Below are positions 16,158 to 25,042 of a stretch of 64,000 nt of DNA, in pieces (within the stretch, counting starts at the first letter, position 1; every line of letters begins with the position of its first letter). Below the pieces are notes generated by a model. That model did not search any database. It saw only the letters and a program-made list of their open reading frames with translations, and was not told the origin of the DNA. The DNA is from Cyanobacteria bacterium SZAS-4 (GTDB taxonomy: Bacteria; Cyanobacteriota; Vampirovibrionia; Obscuribacterales; Obscuribacteraceae), in the NCBI GenBank assembly GCA_018266255.1, contig JAFEAT010000024.1, positions 1 to 64,000 of the forward strand, given 5' to 3'. The translations under genes were made by a program, and so were the position numbers.

Positions 16158-17042
16158 ATGACACTTTTTTTCACTGTTTTGATCATTTCATATCTGTACC
16201 ACGGACTGGGCGTGACCGTTGGCTATCACCGACTCTTGTCGCACCGCGCTTTTAAGGTGCCGCTCTGGCTTGAATATCTGATCGTCTCCGGCGGCTATTT
16301 GTGTTTAGAAGGATCGCCAATATTTTGGGTGACCGCTCATCGCTTGCACCACCGTTACTCTGATTTACCTGGCGATCCACATTCACCTCGCGATGGTTTA
16401 TGGCATGCCTTTCTTGGTTGGATGTTGAACTATAAGGCTGAAGACACAAAAGAAATAAGTCAGAAGACTTGTCCCGACCTATGGCGTGACAGTCTCTATC
16501 GTTGGTTAGATGTCGGGCACACAGATGCTCGAGCAACCCTCTGTGTTGCCATCTTTATAGCTTTTCGAGTTCTTATCTATCTATGCTTTGGACCGGTAGC
16601 ATTGGCTGCAAACCTTGTTGCATCAGTAGCCATATTTTGCTGCCCGTGTTTGGTAAATTCAGTTTGCCATCTTAAATCTTTCGGTTATCAAAACTTTGAT
16701 GCCAGAGACCAGAGCAGGAATGTTTGGTGGGTGGGCTTGATGGCTTTGGGAGAAGGCTGGCACAACAATCACCACGCTCTGCCGCAATCTGCAAGGCACG
16801 GTCTTAAACCCTTTGAGGTTGACATCTCATATTGGGTAATTTGTCTGTTGAAAACGGTTGGTTTAGCACGCGATGTTCGACTACCAAACTGGAAGCACTT
16901 GCTGATTGAACAGACGCACACAGCTCAGCGCGATTCACTCGAGCGTGTAGTTGGGCTGAAATCCGAACCGAGATCTGAAACTAAATCAGAAACTAAATCA
17001 GAAACTAGACCTGAAGCTAAATCACCGGCTCAACTTAAATAG
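16158..17042 (+). CDS. Acyl-lipid/acyl-CoA delta-9 type fatty acid desaturase
   Basis: A membrane di-iron desaturase that introduces a cis double bond into fatty acyl chains. The three histidine boxes are present in family order: HRLLSH (24-29), HRLHH (61-65) and HNNHH (202-206). The downstream KSFGYQNFDARDQSRN is also typical. At 294 residues it lacks the first N-terminal hydrophobic stretch of many DesC proteins. ATG at 16158 follows AAGGGAG, so the short start seems real. The C-terminus carries tandem SETK-type tetrapeptides. Two strong palindromes in the leader suggest regulated expression, plausibly by temperature as for other desaturases, but that is inference. Confidence 0.92.
   Translation: MTLFFTVLIISYLYHGLGVTVGYHRLLSHRAFKVPLWLEYLIVSGGYLCLEGSPIFWVTAHRLHHRYSDLPGDPHSPRDGLWHAFLGWMLNYKAEDTKEISQKTCPDLWRDSLYRWLDVGHTDARATLCVAIFIAFRVLIYLCFGPVALAANLVASVAIFCCPCLVNSVCHLKSFGYQNFDARDQSRNVWWVGLMALGEGWHNNHHALPQSARHGLKPFEVDISYWVICLLKTVGLARDVRLPNWKHLLIEQTHTAQRDSLERVVGLKSEPRSETKSETKSETRPEAKSPAQLK
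16962..17021 (+). repeat. 12-base tandem repeat encoding SETK-like tetrapeptides
   Basis: Five consecutive 12-base units at the 3' end of the desaturase gene encode SEPR, SETK, SETK, SETR and PEAK. The middle units are almost identical in DNA, which suggests slippage. The result is a charged, flexible tail of about 20 residues after the catalytic domain. Confidence 0.75.
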
Positions 17043-17362
17043 GATCGTAGAAACTGAGACTCAGCAGTTTGAGGAGGCACGACACGACAGGTTGCCTAAT
17101 TCATAGATGGATTTGTGTCAAGTGTTTAGGCGCTTTGCAACCTCAAAAACACCCTAAAAACGCACATCCCTCCCTGGTAAGGTGGGAGGGATGAACAAGT
17201 TGTGGTGGATTAGGTAAGGAGGAAACAAGGCACCTGACGGTAATCCGTCTTGCGCTTTGTTCTTACATAATAGCAGTGGATAACTGAGTCGGCTGTTAAA
17301 AAACTTGAAGTGCCGGTTGTCTAACACCCACCCGGAAAGGGTGAGAATTCATTAATCAAATT
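17043..17362. ncRNA. Highly structured gene-free region, candidate non-coding RNA
   Basis: This 320-base gap between the convergent desaturase and sepF genes holds at least three good hairpins. They are AGGTT-GCCTAA pairing with TTAGGC...AACCT (17089-17143); a perfect ten-base stem CATCCCTCCC/GGGAGGGATG (17165-17193); and AACAAGGC/GCTTTGTT with an inner GACGG/CCGTC (17224-17261). A shorter CACCC/GGGTG hairpin lies near 17328-17342. I tried to match RNase P, tmRNA, SRP, 6S and common riboswitch signatures and found none. The strand is undetermined. It may be an RNA gene or stacked 3' UTR/terminator structures. Confidence 0.4.
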
Positions 17363-17890
17363 CTAATGAATCGTTGACCAGGTGCTGCTCGTTGAAGAGT
17401 CGTACTGGGTCGGTGTTGGATAAAGGAAGTCAAGCGCGCCGAAGCCACCGAGGGCGGTTCCAGTAGATGATGCTGCTGAAGATGCCGATATCTTATCGAA
17501 CTCTTTTCCTGGGGCAGTGATTTTGATGTTGCTTGGGCAGAACAAGTAAACTTGCTCGCTCAATTTATGAAAGTCACCATCCAAAGCTGCGGATGCACCA
17601 GCGACAAAATCAACAAGTCGATTGGCATCGATCTTCTTCATGTTCTCCAGTGAAATTGTGGTGGCAGCGCGTCCGCGCAAACACTCAACGATTTCAATTG
17701 CCTCTTCGAAAGAGATTGGAGCGAATATCGAGATCTGTGTGCCAAATTTCGTCGGTGGAGTACGCAGCGTGCTCAGCGTTCCGGCTTTGCCACTATTTAA
17801 GGCTGGAAAAAGATCCACATCCTTCTTGGCGTTGCGGCCGCTGTTAACGGTTGGTTTCTCTGTCGAAACGTTTTTACTTTCGTCTACCAT
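17363..17890 (-). CDS. sepF: Cell division protein SepF
   Basis: SepF anchors FtsZ to the membrane and polymerises into rings at the division site in Gram-positives and Cyanobacteria (Cdv2/YlmF). The central region of this 175-residue protein, about 50-125, matches the SepF fold: FEEAIEIVECL, TTISLENM, ANRLVDFVAG, and the closing VYLFCPSNI. The usual N-terminal amphipathic membrane anchor is not obvious; the N-terminus is polar and Ser/Lys-rich. The C-terminus has a Ser/Thr/Gly-rich tail of about 45 residues. ATG at 17890 follows AAGGA. It is transcribed in the same direction as the smc-scpAB-ispD genes, 179 bases downstream of ispD, with its own leader. Confidence 0.85.
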   Translation of the reverse strand: MVDESKNVSTEKPTVNSGRNAKKDVDLFPALNSGKAGTLSTLRTPPTKFGTQISIFAPISFEEAIEIVECLRGRAATTISLENMKKIDANRLVDFVAGASAALDGDFHKLSEQVYLFCPSNIKITAPGKEFDKISASSAASSTGTALGGFGALDFLYPTPTQYDSSTSSTWSTIH

Positions 17891-18069
17891 TTAGTAGTCC
17901 TTTGCAGTTATGCCGGTGCAAGTATGTGCTGCGTATATCCTGCGCCTATTGTTTATTAACCGATCGGAGTGCCATCTCAGATGGTGCACGCATGTTGTCA
18001 TCAATTCTAATCAATTCGTGGCAATAAGCAAGTACCGATAACGTGAATTCTCTGTCCCTGAGCTGCTTG

Positions 18070-18786
18070 CTAACTTCTTTGTTCGAGCACAGACGCCAAA
18101 GATTGGCATAGCGAGAGGTCTTCGGGATTTGTAATTTTTACATTATATGGCGAACCCGTGACTATATGTACTTTATGTCCACTGTGTTCGAGAATTGTGG
18201 AATCGTCCGTGGTGCCGAAATTTTCAGCAGCCGCCTTTCTGTGAGCTTGCAGAAGCCATTCGAACCTGGCTGCCTGCGGGGTTTGTATTTGAACCAGCTC
18301 ACTGCGGTCTAGAGTTTCACCGACCACGTTATCTCTCGCTTTTTTGATCGTATCAGTCACTGGAATAGCGACGGTGCACGCACCATTGGCGGTTACCGAT
18401 TCCACCACCTGGTCTATCAACTTCGCCGTCAAAAGGGGCCTGGCTGCGTCGTGAACCATGACGTAGGCGGGGGGCGTAGTCAATTCGCCCAGTCTCTCTA
18501 AGCCGTTGTGGACGGAGTTTTGCCGCGTTTTACCACCGGCCGTGACAATAATTTTTTCGGACTGATTAGCTGGAAGTACCCGACTGATTTCAGCCTGCAC
18601 CGCATCTAGTGACAACTGGGGCACGACCACGACGATGATATCGATCTTTTCGTGAGCGGCCAGGGTGCTGAGCGACCAGAGATATATAGGTCGGCCTTCC
18701 AGACCTATAAATTGCTTAGGCGCATCTGTCGGCGAGTGCTTAAAGCGCTCTCCGGCTCCCGCGGCGGGAAGTACTGCGGCGATCAT
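18070..18786 (-). CDS. ispD: 2-C-methyl-D-erythritol 4-phosphate cytidylyltransferase
   Basis: IspD joins CTP and methylerythritol phosphate in the MEP route to isoprenoids. The nucleotide-binding AAGAGERF is at 8-15 with the KQFIGLEGRPIYLWSL segment after it; HDAARPLL lies near 111-118 and the late TDDSTILEH near 189-197. Length 238 is standard. Its ATG overlaps the scpB stop codon by four bases, so it is translationally coupled to the smc-scpA-scpB genes, an unusual partner for an isoprenoid enzyme. No ispF fusion is present and no other MEP gene is in the window. Confidence 0.96.
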   Translation of the reverse strand: MIAAVLPAAGAGERFKHSPTDAPKQFIGLEGRPIYLWSLSTLAAHEKIDIIVVVVPQLSLDAVQAEISRVLPANQSEKIIVTAGGKTRQNSVHNGLERLGELTTPPAYVMVHDAARPLLTAKLIDQVVESVTANGACTVAIPVTDTIKKARDNVVGETLDRSELVQIQTPQAARFEWLLQAHRKAAAENFGTTDDSTILEHSGHKVHIVTGSPYNVKITNPEDLSLCQSLASVLEQRS

Positions 18787-19682
18787 TCGTCGTTATTATC
18801 TGACTCGGGATTCTTATCAGTCGTTTCAGCTGAACCGCTGCTGGTGCCGTCGAATTTGCTCGATACGGCAGCGGCGCTTGTCGATGTGATGTCAGGGCTG
18901 ACACTTACATTGATAGATGGAGCGTCGTCGTTTTCGCTATCGGCAGTATTGTCTCCAGCGCCGATGTCGTCGACCATGACTGTGATGTCGTTGTCGATTT
19001 CAGCGTTGTCCACATCGGCTCCCAGTGGAGCTGATGTACCATCCAGGTCTGTTGGGCGGAAAACTAGCGATGAATCTGGGCTCGAGTCGTACAAGACTTC
19101 CAGATTCTTTGCCTGTTCGGCTTCGATTGATTCTGGGTGAATGTTTGGAACATCGCTATCGCCATCGCCACCGGTGCCTGCTGCTTCCTTCGTCGCAACC
19201 TTATCTTCTTTGCGCAGCTGAGTTCGCAGTGACTTCGCGTCATGGGAGAGGCGGAAGTATTCCTGGAATTTCTTGGTGGTGCTCAAAGTAGGTGAGCGAC
19301 CCTCTTCTTTCTTGATGATCAGCTCTCTGGTCATCAACTCCTTAATATGATCGTAAGCGCCCGCGCCGCGAATCTTGATGATTTCAGACTGCATGACCGG
19401 CTGTTTGATGGCGATGGCTGATAAGGTACGAATCAAGGCGACAGGCATTTCCATGGGAACGAATTCGTCGATAATCGAGGCATATTCATCTTTGACTTGA
19501 ATGATATATCCGTTATCATCGGCGATTTCGAGCCCGCTGGCTCGCTCTTCGTAATCGTGAATCAGGTCGAGAATTGCTTGCCGAACAACTTGCACGTCTT
19601 CATTGACGATGCGCGCGATTGCTTGCGCTCGCATTGGTTTATCGGTCAGAAATAATATTGCTTCGACTTTTGACTTGAGCAT
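18783..19682 (-). CDS. scpB: Segregation and condensation protein B, with long acidic tail
   Basis: ScpB is the kleisin-interacting winged-helix subunit of the SMC-ScpAB condensin that compacts and segregates the chromosome. The ScpB fold covers residues 1 to about 160 (KVEAILFLTDKPM, VMQSEIIKIRGAGAYDHIKELMTRELI). The remaining 140 residues are low-complexity and strongly acidic (many Asp, Glu, Ser), far beyond the usual 190-residue length. ATG at 19682 is chosen over an adjacent GTG at 19685. It follows scpA by about ten bases and overlaps ispD by four. The acidic tail faces a basic tail on ScpA. Confidence 0.93.
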   Translation of the reverse strand: MLKSKVEAILFLTDKPMRAQAIARIVNEDVQVVRQAILDLIHDYEERASGLEIADDNGYIIQVKDEYASIIDEFVPMEMPVALIRTLSAIAIKQPVMQSEIIKIRGAGAYDHIKELMTRELIIKKEEGRSPTLSTTKKFQEYFRLSHDAKSLRTQLRKEDKVATKEAAGTGGDGDSDVPNIHPESIEAEQAKNLEVLYDSSPDSSLVFRPTDLDGTSAPLGADVDNAEIDNDITVMVDDIGAGDNTADSENDDAPSINVSVSPDITSTSAAAVSSKFDGTSSGSAETTDKNPESDNNDE

Positions 19683-19692
19683 CACTCTGTTC

Positions 19693-20913
19693 TCACATCG
19701 CTACGTTGATCGACTCTACAGCTGCATCGCCGCGAACGACAAACAAGGGACCGTAAAAATCTTTTTGTTCCAGTGTTAGTTTACCGGCATTTGACAAGAA
19801 AAGAACAGCTAAAAATGCGTCGACCCAATCGCCGTGTCCACCAAGCAACTGAATGATGCGCAGCAACTGCACCAATTCGCCCTCTCCTATAGCACTTGCG
19901 AGTATTTGTTCTACACGACTGATAGTATCTTCGATATCCTCATCGTGAGCCAAATCTAACAGATCGCCAACATCATTTGCTTCGTGTTGACCGGCAAGTT
20001 CGATGCGCTGACGCGGTTCGCGTGCCTGTCTCGTCTTCTCGATTTTCTCGGCTTCGCGCAATGCATCGATCAGTTGATCGAGTGTAACTTTGCGTTGTCG
20101 ATTTTGTCGGTTGTTTGCTTTGCGCACCAGCGCTCGTTCGAGGTCGAGCAGAGTTAGTTGTCTTGGTTCTGAAAGGTCGCTAGAAATCGAACCGTCGTCT
20201 TCGTCAAAATCAATGAAGTCATCGGCGACATCGACTGCGACTGCTGCAGCCAGCATAGCTTCAGCTTTCATGCGCAATAAGACGCTGGCATGGAAAAGAA
20301 TTTTTCCGCTTTGACGTAAATTCTCTTTCGGAACCGCAGCGATGGCTTTTAAGAATTTATCGGTAACATCGATGATATCGATGTTTTTCGGATCGATCTC
20401 ACCAGACGTCGCGAGTTTAATCAGAATCTCGATACCACCTGCCTGGTCGGCATTGGTTGCGGCAAACTTAGTTTCTGACTCGACTACGTTGGGCGCGATA
20501 GTGAGCTCGACTGGCGCCGAATCTATCGCATCGATGATGGATTGATTGATGCGAGTGGCATCTGGTCTGCCACCAAATCGAGCTGCCTCTTCACTTTTTC
20601 TGGCCGCATCATCATCGAACAAACCAATTTCTTTATCGGCTAGTCCGTGACTGACGACGAACTTAGCAGCCTGTTTGCTGCGAGAACTGGTCGATTTAGG
20701 ACCTCCGGCAGCCGACTGACGCGGATCTGCTGCAGAGGGCTTGCGCGGGGCTGCTTTGGCTTTCGGCTTACGCGCACTGGCAGCCGGTGTGCGCCCACTG
20801 GCAATCGGTTTGCCTGAACTCGCCGCATCTTTGCGCGCACTTGTTGTCTGCTTGCTCGGGATTGCAGGCTGCTCAACAAGTTCTACTGTTTTTAGCTGAA
20901 TCGGCTCGTCCAT
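19693..20913 (-). CDS. scpA: Segregation and condensation protein A (kleisin), with basic N-terminal tail
   Basis: ScpA is the kleisin that bridges the two SMC heads. The conserved kleisin N-terminal region appears only from about residue 155 (EILIKLATSGEIDPKNIDIIDVTDKFL), followed by HASVLLRMKAEAML, and the C-terminal winged helix ends the protein. The first 100 or so residues are a Lys/Arg/Ala/Ser/Pro-rich tail like a histone H1 arm and would bind nucleic acid. Total length 406, compared with about 250 in Bacillus. It begins seven bases after the smc stop. The binding role of the tail is an inference from composition only. Confidence 0.92.
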   Translation of the reverse strand: MDEPIQLKTVELVEQPAIPSKQTTSARKDAASSGKPIASGRTPAASARKPKAKAAPRKPSAADPRQSAAGGPKSTSSRSKQAAKFVVSHGLADKEIGLFDDDAARKSEEAARFGGRPDATRINQSIIDAIDSAPVELTIAPNVVESETKFAATNADQAGGIEILIKLATSGEIDPKNIDIIDVTDKFLKAIAAVPKENLRQSGKILFHASVLLRMKAEAMLAAAVAVDVADDFIDFDEDDGSISSDLSEPRQLTLLDLERALVRKANNRQNRQRKVTLDQLIDALREAEKIEKTRQAREPRQRIELAGQHEANDVGDLLDLAHDEDIEDTISRVEQILASAIGEGELVQLLRIIQLLGGHGDWVDAFLAVLFLSNAGKLTLEQKDFYGPLFVVRGDAAVESINVAM

Positions 20914-20920
20914 CGAGTAC

Positions 20921-23900
20921 CTACACGCTGACTGGCTGTGGCTCTGGCTTCTGCTCTTCGTCTGGAATGTGGATTTCGCGAATTCCTACAACTCTAGAGT
21001 AACCGTCTGCACGCAAGGATACACCAATCGCGTGGTCGGCATTTTCGATCATCGGACGTCGCAGACTAACCGCAACGAACTGCGCAGTCGCTGACTGACT
21101 CTTCACCATACGTGCCAGGCGTTCGGCGTTTGAACCGTCGAGCATCATATCGACTTCGTCGAATGCGTAGAACGGAGCTGGTGCGAATCGTTGGAAAGCA
21201 AACACGAATGAAAGCGCTGTCAAAGATTTTTCACCGCCCGAGAGTGCCTCGATGCGCTGCATCTTCTTGTCTCGCGGTTGGGCACGAATGACCAATCCAC
21301 CGGCGAACGGATCTTCAGGATGCTCCAGCTCTAACTTGCCGTGACCGTGCGACAGCTCGGCGAAGATATCCTGGAAGTTCTGGTTGATTTGATCGAACGC
21401 CAGCATGAACTCCTGGCGCTTCATCACATCGTAGCCAGAGATGCGCTGTTGAATTTCTTCGCTTTCGTGCGTCAATGTCGCGAGCTGCTCAGACATTTCT
21501 TTCTGGCGTTCGTCGGTCTGGTTGTATTCCTCCAACGCCTTCATGTTGACCGGTTCAAGAGCCCGCATGCGCTTCTCTAGACGATCTGCCTGATGCTTCA
21601 GTTGTTCGACTGTGCCCGCCGACGGTGGCTCGTAGTTTGGATTTTCTTCGAGTACGCGAGCAATTTCCGCTCGTAATGCCTCCAACTCTTGTTGCAAATC
21701 GAAGTGCGCCAACTTGTGAGCGGTGCGCTGTTCTGCGACACGTTTGAGCTCCTGGTCTGACTTGGTCTTTTCAACTTCGGTGGCAGTAACTTGTTCGTGA
21801 ATCTGTTCTTTTGTATCGCGCAGACTTTCCAGCTCTTCGGAAATTTCGCTGACGCGCTTGTCCATATCGGCAAGCGCTTGTTTGAGAGCGGCTATGGCGG
21901 CTTCGTAAGTCGGCTTCTGAGCCTGGATTTCGTCGATCTCAGCCGACAATTGTGCCAACTGATCGGTTAACGCCTTATGGTTTGCCATCTCCAAATTTTC
22001 TTCGGTTTCGGCTTTGTCGATATATCTTTGAATATCTTTGAATTCTTTGTCGACAGTTTCAAGGTCAGAACGCAGCTCTTCCGATTCGTGAATCAGTTTT
22101 TCAATCGCAGTTCTGGCGCCCTTGTCGCGCACGTCGTTGAGCGCGTCTTCGAGGCTCGTGATTTGTTTGACGAGGTCTTTCAAGTTGAATTCGATACTGG
22201 CCAGCTCTTGATCGATCTGATCGATTTCATCGCCATTGGTGCGCAGTTTTGGTTTGACGCTCTCGATTTCTTCGTCGAGATCTTTGGCTTCTTTGATTTT
22301 CGCGTCTAATTCAGCTTGCTTTTTGCCCAGGTCAGCACGGGCTGCAGTGGCTTTTTCGCGCTCTTCGTTCAGACTGGTTTGAAGTTCTTTGAGCGAATCT
22401 TGCAAATAACGAATTTGGTCAGACAGATTTTTGCTGGTTTGTTTCAACACAGACAGATCTGTTTCGCCTTTCGACGAGAAATGCAACTTGTTCTTGCCGT
22501 CTTGACCGCCAGACATGCTGCCTGATTTGTCGAACAACTCTCCTTCGAGAGTGACCATGCGAGCCTGATTGAGCAAGCGACGGGCATTTTCCATGCCGTC
22601 CATAACGATTGTTTGACCACAAGCATATTGGAATGCCTTGGTGAAACGGGGGTTGAAATCGATCAAATTATAGGCAAAATCAATGACGCCTGGTCTTCCG
22701 GGTAACAAGCCGGGAGGTTGTGTTGCGATTTTATTCAATGGAACGAAGGTGGCGCGGCCAGCTTGATTCCTCTTCAAGAACTCGATGCAGCGCTGAGCGA
22801 TTTCATCGTCGTCTACAACGACGTGACTGAGGCGAGGTCCAATGCATGTTTCGAGCGCGACCACATATTTGTCGTCGACCTTACCCAGCTGTCCGATGGT
22901 GCCGTGCACACCGCTCAGACCTGAATTGGCGATCGCTTCAACGGCGCGACCATAGCCGCTTTCGCCGGCTACTTCTCTAGTTGTTTCGACTTCGATCAGG
23001 CGGCGATTCATCTGCTCTAACGCCAGTCGCTTCGCTTCGATTTCTTCGCGTGTGCCTTCGAGTTCTGCTTCGAGTTGTTGAATCGTTCTGTCGATACCAG
23101 CGACAAGAGCTTGCTGGTCAACGACGCGGCGCTCAAAGGCGGCAATCGTACCTTTTGTGTTTGCAGACTTGCCGATTGCTTCCGTTGCTGAACTGCGCAG
23201 CTTCGCTAGCTCTTGCTCGATGGCAGTTCTGCGAGTGGACAACTCGGTTTTTCTCACTTCGAGCTTGTGTCTGTCGTCTCGCAATTGTTGCAAGTCAGCG
23301 TGAATTGTCGTCACTTTGTCGGAGGTTTTGTCTTTCTCCTGACGCATCACTTCGATTTCAGCCATAACCGCGCTGAACGCACCTTGCTTTTCAAGCAAGC
23401 CGAGATGCACCGCCTGTTGGTCCTGTTTATGCTGTTTCTTCTGCTTATCGATATCTGATAGGTGCTTATCGATAGTCTTGATCTGCGACTGAATGCTCTT
23501 TAGCAATTTCGATTTTTCGCCAATCACACCAAGCAGATTGGAAAGCTTGTTCTCCTCACGAGTCAATTCGCCTCGGGTGTTTTCCAGCTCCTGACGAAGC
23601 AGCAGCTGCTCGTTGCCACCCTTTTCGCGAATCTCTTGTTCGATGCGACCCATCTCCGAACGCATCTGGAAAAGGGCAACCTCTGCAGCTTCCAGCTCTT
23701 CTTGCAGCTTCTCTTCTTTGGCGTTGAGCTTATCGATCTGTGCCAACTCTTTGTTGGTTTTTTCTTCGACTTCTTGAGCGCGAACAAAGACCAGGTCTTT
23801 TTCGACCGCTTCCTTCTGAGTTTTCAGGTCTAAGTATTTGAGTGCCTGGTCTCGATCTGTCTTCAAGATTTCGAGACGGGTCAAAATTTCAGCCAGGATG

Positions 23901-24457
23901 ATTTTCTGGTGTTCGATTTTTTCAGCGACTGAGTCAAGCTCTGTTCCGGCTTGCCCAATCAGGCGATCGAACTCTGCCACCCCTGCCAATTCGTCGATAA
24001 TCTTGCGCCGTTCGGTGGCGCTCATGGTGACGATGCCTGTTACGTCGCCTTGCATGATGACGTTGAAACCAGTAGGGCTGACGTTATATTTCATCAGCTC
24101 TTCGTGTATTTCGGTTAGGGTAGCTGTCTTACCATTCAACCAATATGTGCTGGTGTAGCTATTCTCCTTAACCCTGATTCTTCGGCTGACTTCGAGGGTT
24201 TCGTTATCGTTATTAAGGAAGCGAACTGTAACTCTTGCTTCGTTCTTTCCGCTCAAATTGTTTAGAAGATCCGGCAGCCTTTCTGCTCGCATGCTTCTCG
24301 TCGATGAAAGACCGAGGGCAAACAATAGACTGTCGATGATGTTAGATTTGCCGGATCCATTCGGACCGGAGATGGTCGTAAAGCCGTCCAGTAGCGGAAC
24401 TAGAGTATGCTTTCCGAATGACTTGAAGTTATCAAGCTCGATCTCTTTTATTCGCAA
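20921..24457 (-). CDS. smc: Chromosome segregation ATPase SMC
   Basis: SMC is the ring-forming ATPase of bacterial condensin. The Walker A motif GPNGSGKSN is at 31-39, long coiled coils occupy about 165-490 and 670-1000, and the hinge lies around 500-650 (GVHGTIGQLGKV and GRATFVPLNKI). The C-terminal head has the signature LSGGEKSL near 1080 and Walker B FYAFDEVD about 25 residues later. The length of 1178 is typical. The start is TTG at 24457, since GGGAG stands seven bases upstream and the family begins exactly there. It is the first gene of smc-scpA-scpB-ispD. The last residues form a short Pro/Gln/Glu tail. Confidence 0.97.
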   Translation of the reverse strand: MRIKEIELDNFKSFGKHTLVPLLDGFTTISGPNGSGKSNIIDSLLFALGLSSTRSMRAERLPDLLNNLSGKNEARVTVRFLNNDNETLEVSRRIRVKENSYTSTYWLNGKTATLTEIHEELMKYNVSPTGFNVIMQGDVTGIVTMSATERRKIIDELAGVAEFDRLIGQAGTELDSVAEKIEHQKIILAEILTRLEILKTDRDQALKYLDLKTQKEAVEKDLVFVRAQEVEEKTNKELAQIDKLNAKEEKLQEELEAAEVALFQMRSEMGRIEQEIREKGGNEQLLLRQELENTRGELTREENKLSNLLGVIGEKSKLLKSIQSQIKTIDKHLSDIDKQKKQHKQDQQAVHLGLLEKQGAFSAVMAEIEVMRQEKDKTSDKVTTIHADLQQLRDDRHKLEVRKTELSTRRTAIEQELAKLRSSATEAIGKSANTKGTIAAFERRVVDQQALVAGIDRTIQQLEAELEGTREEIEAKRLALEQMNRRLIEVETTREVAGESGYGRAVEAIANSGLSGVHGTIGQLGKVDDKYVVALETCIGPRLSHVVVDDDEIAQRCIEFLKRNQAGRATFVPLNKIATQPPGLLPGRPGVIDFAYNLIDFNPRFTKAFQYACGQTIVMDGMENARRLLNQARMVTLEGELFDKSGSMSGGQDGKNKLHFSSKGETDLSVLKQTSKNLSDQIRYLQDSLKELQTSLNEEREKATAARADLGKKQAELDAKIKEAKDLDEEIESVKPKLRTNGDEIDQIDQELASIEFNLKDLVKQITSLEDALNDVRDKGARTAIEKLIHESEELRSDLETVDKEFKDIQRYIDKAETEENLEMANHKALTDQLAQLSAEIDEIQAQKPTYEAAIAALKQALADMDKRVSEISEELESLRDTKEQIHEQVTATEVEKTKSDQELKRVAEQRTAHKLAHFDLQQELEALRAEIARVLEENPNYEPPSAGTVEQLKHQADRLEKRMRALEPVNMKALEEYNQTDERQKEMSEQLATLTHESEEIQQRISGYDVMKRQEFMLAFDQINQNFQDIFAELSHGHGKLELEHPEDPFAGGLVIRAQPRDKKMQRIEALSGGEKSLTALSFVFAFQRFAPAPFYAFDEVDMMLDGSNAERLARMVKSQSATAQFVAVSLRRPMIENADHAIGVSLRADGYSRVVGIREIHIPDEEQKPEPQPVSV

Positions 24458-25042
24458 CAGGAACTCCCGCTACTGCACTTCCAGCCCGCATTAGACTACA
24501 CACTAGATGTGGTGTCAAGATTTTTTAAGTGCAGGAAACTTTTGATTCGCCCGAACCACTGAATACACCAGCATTGTAAGGGGTCAGATGCTGCCTTGTC
24601 ACCACCGCCGGTTCCAGATCGAAATGTGGTATCAGAGCGAAAAAGTGATCGAATTGCCGATCGATCAATACTTGTCGGATATCTTTAGTGATGCAAATTC
24701 GATCTGGTATCGAATCTGGAACCACTCTCGAGTGACTGAATTACGGACTTTTTATGTGTTTCGACTGAAAATAGGACGCCATTTCGCAAGTTCAGCTGAG
24801 TTTTTTGGGATTTTTGTGCCGAACACATATCGACCAAGTATGTTCGTTGAGCACGTGAATTTGGACGGCAGAACTCACCCCTGGAGTTCTTGACATTCCA
24901 ATTTGCATTCTAGCTCGAAAATCGCCACTTTATCGGACGGTAAAAATTTGAAAAGTAGGATTGGTGTTAACTTTAGCGCCGGGGGGAATAACAGATCAGA
25001 ACTGTTAGTACATCCCGGCGGGGGATTAGCTTCATCGCGGAC
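24458..25042. other. Divergent intergenic region (585 bases)
   Basis: The region separates smc (minus) from the DUF4388 gene (plus) and so should hold both promoters. A plus-strand frame at 24588-24893 would give 101 residues after AAGGGG, but its sequence is poor in protein-like features and I do not call it. A structured leader lies at its right end (24977-25020). The sequence is more AT-rich than its surroundings. No repeat was found. Confidence 0.5.
24977..25020 (+). promoter_or_regulatory. Two-level hairpin in the leader of the DUF4388 gene
   Basis: Outer arms CGCCGGG (24977-24983) and CCCGGCG (25014-25020) enclose an inner hairpin AACAG/CTGTT (24990-24994 with 25002-25006). It ends 22 bases before the start codon at 25043 and could control translation or stability. 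No known riboswitch is matched. Confidence 0.4.

Noticed and set aside
24588..24893. 101-residue plus-strand reading frame between smc and the DUF4388 gene
   Set aside because: It has a weak AAGGGG ribosome site but no recognisable protein features, and it lies in an AT-richer stretch that fits a promoter region better.
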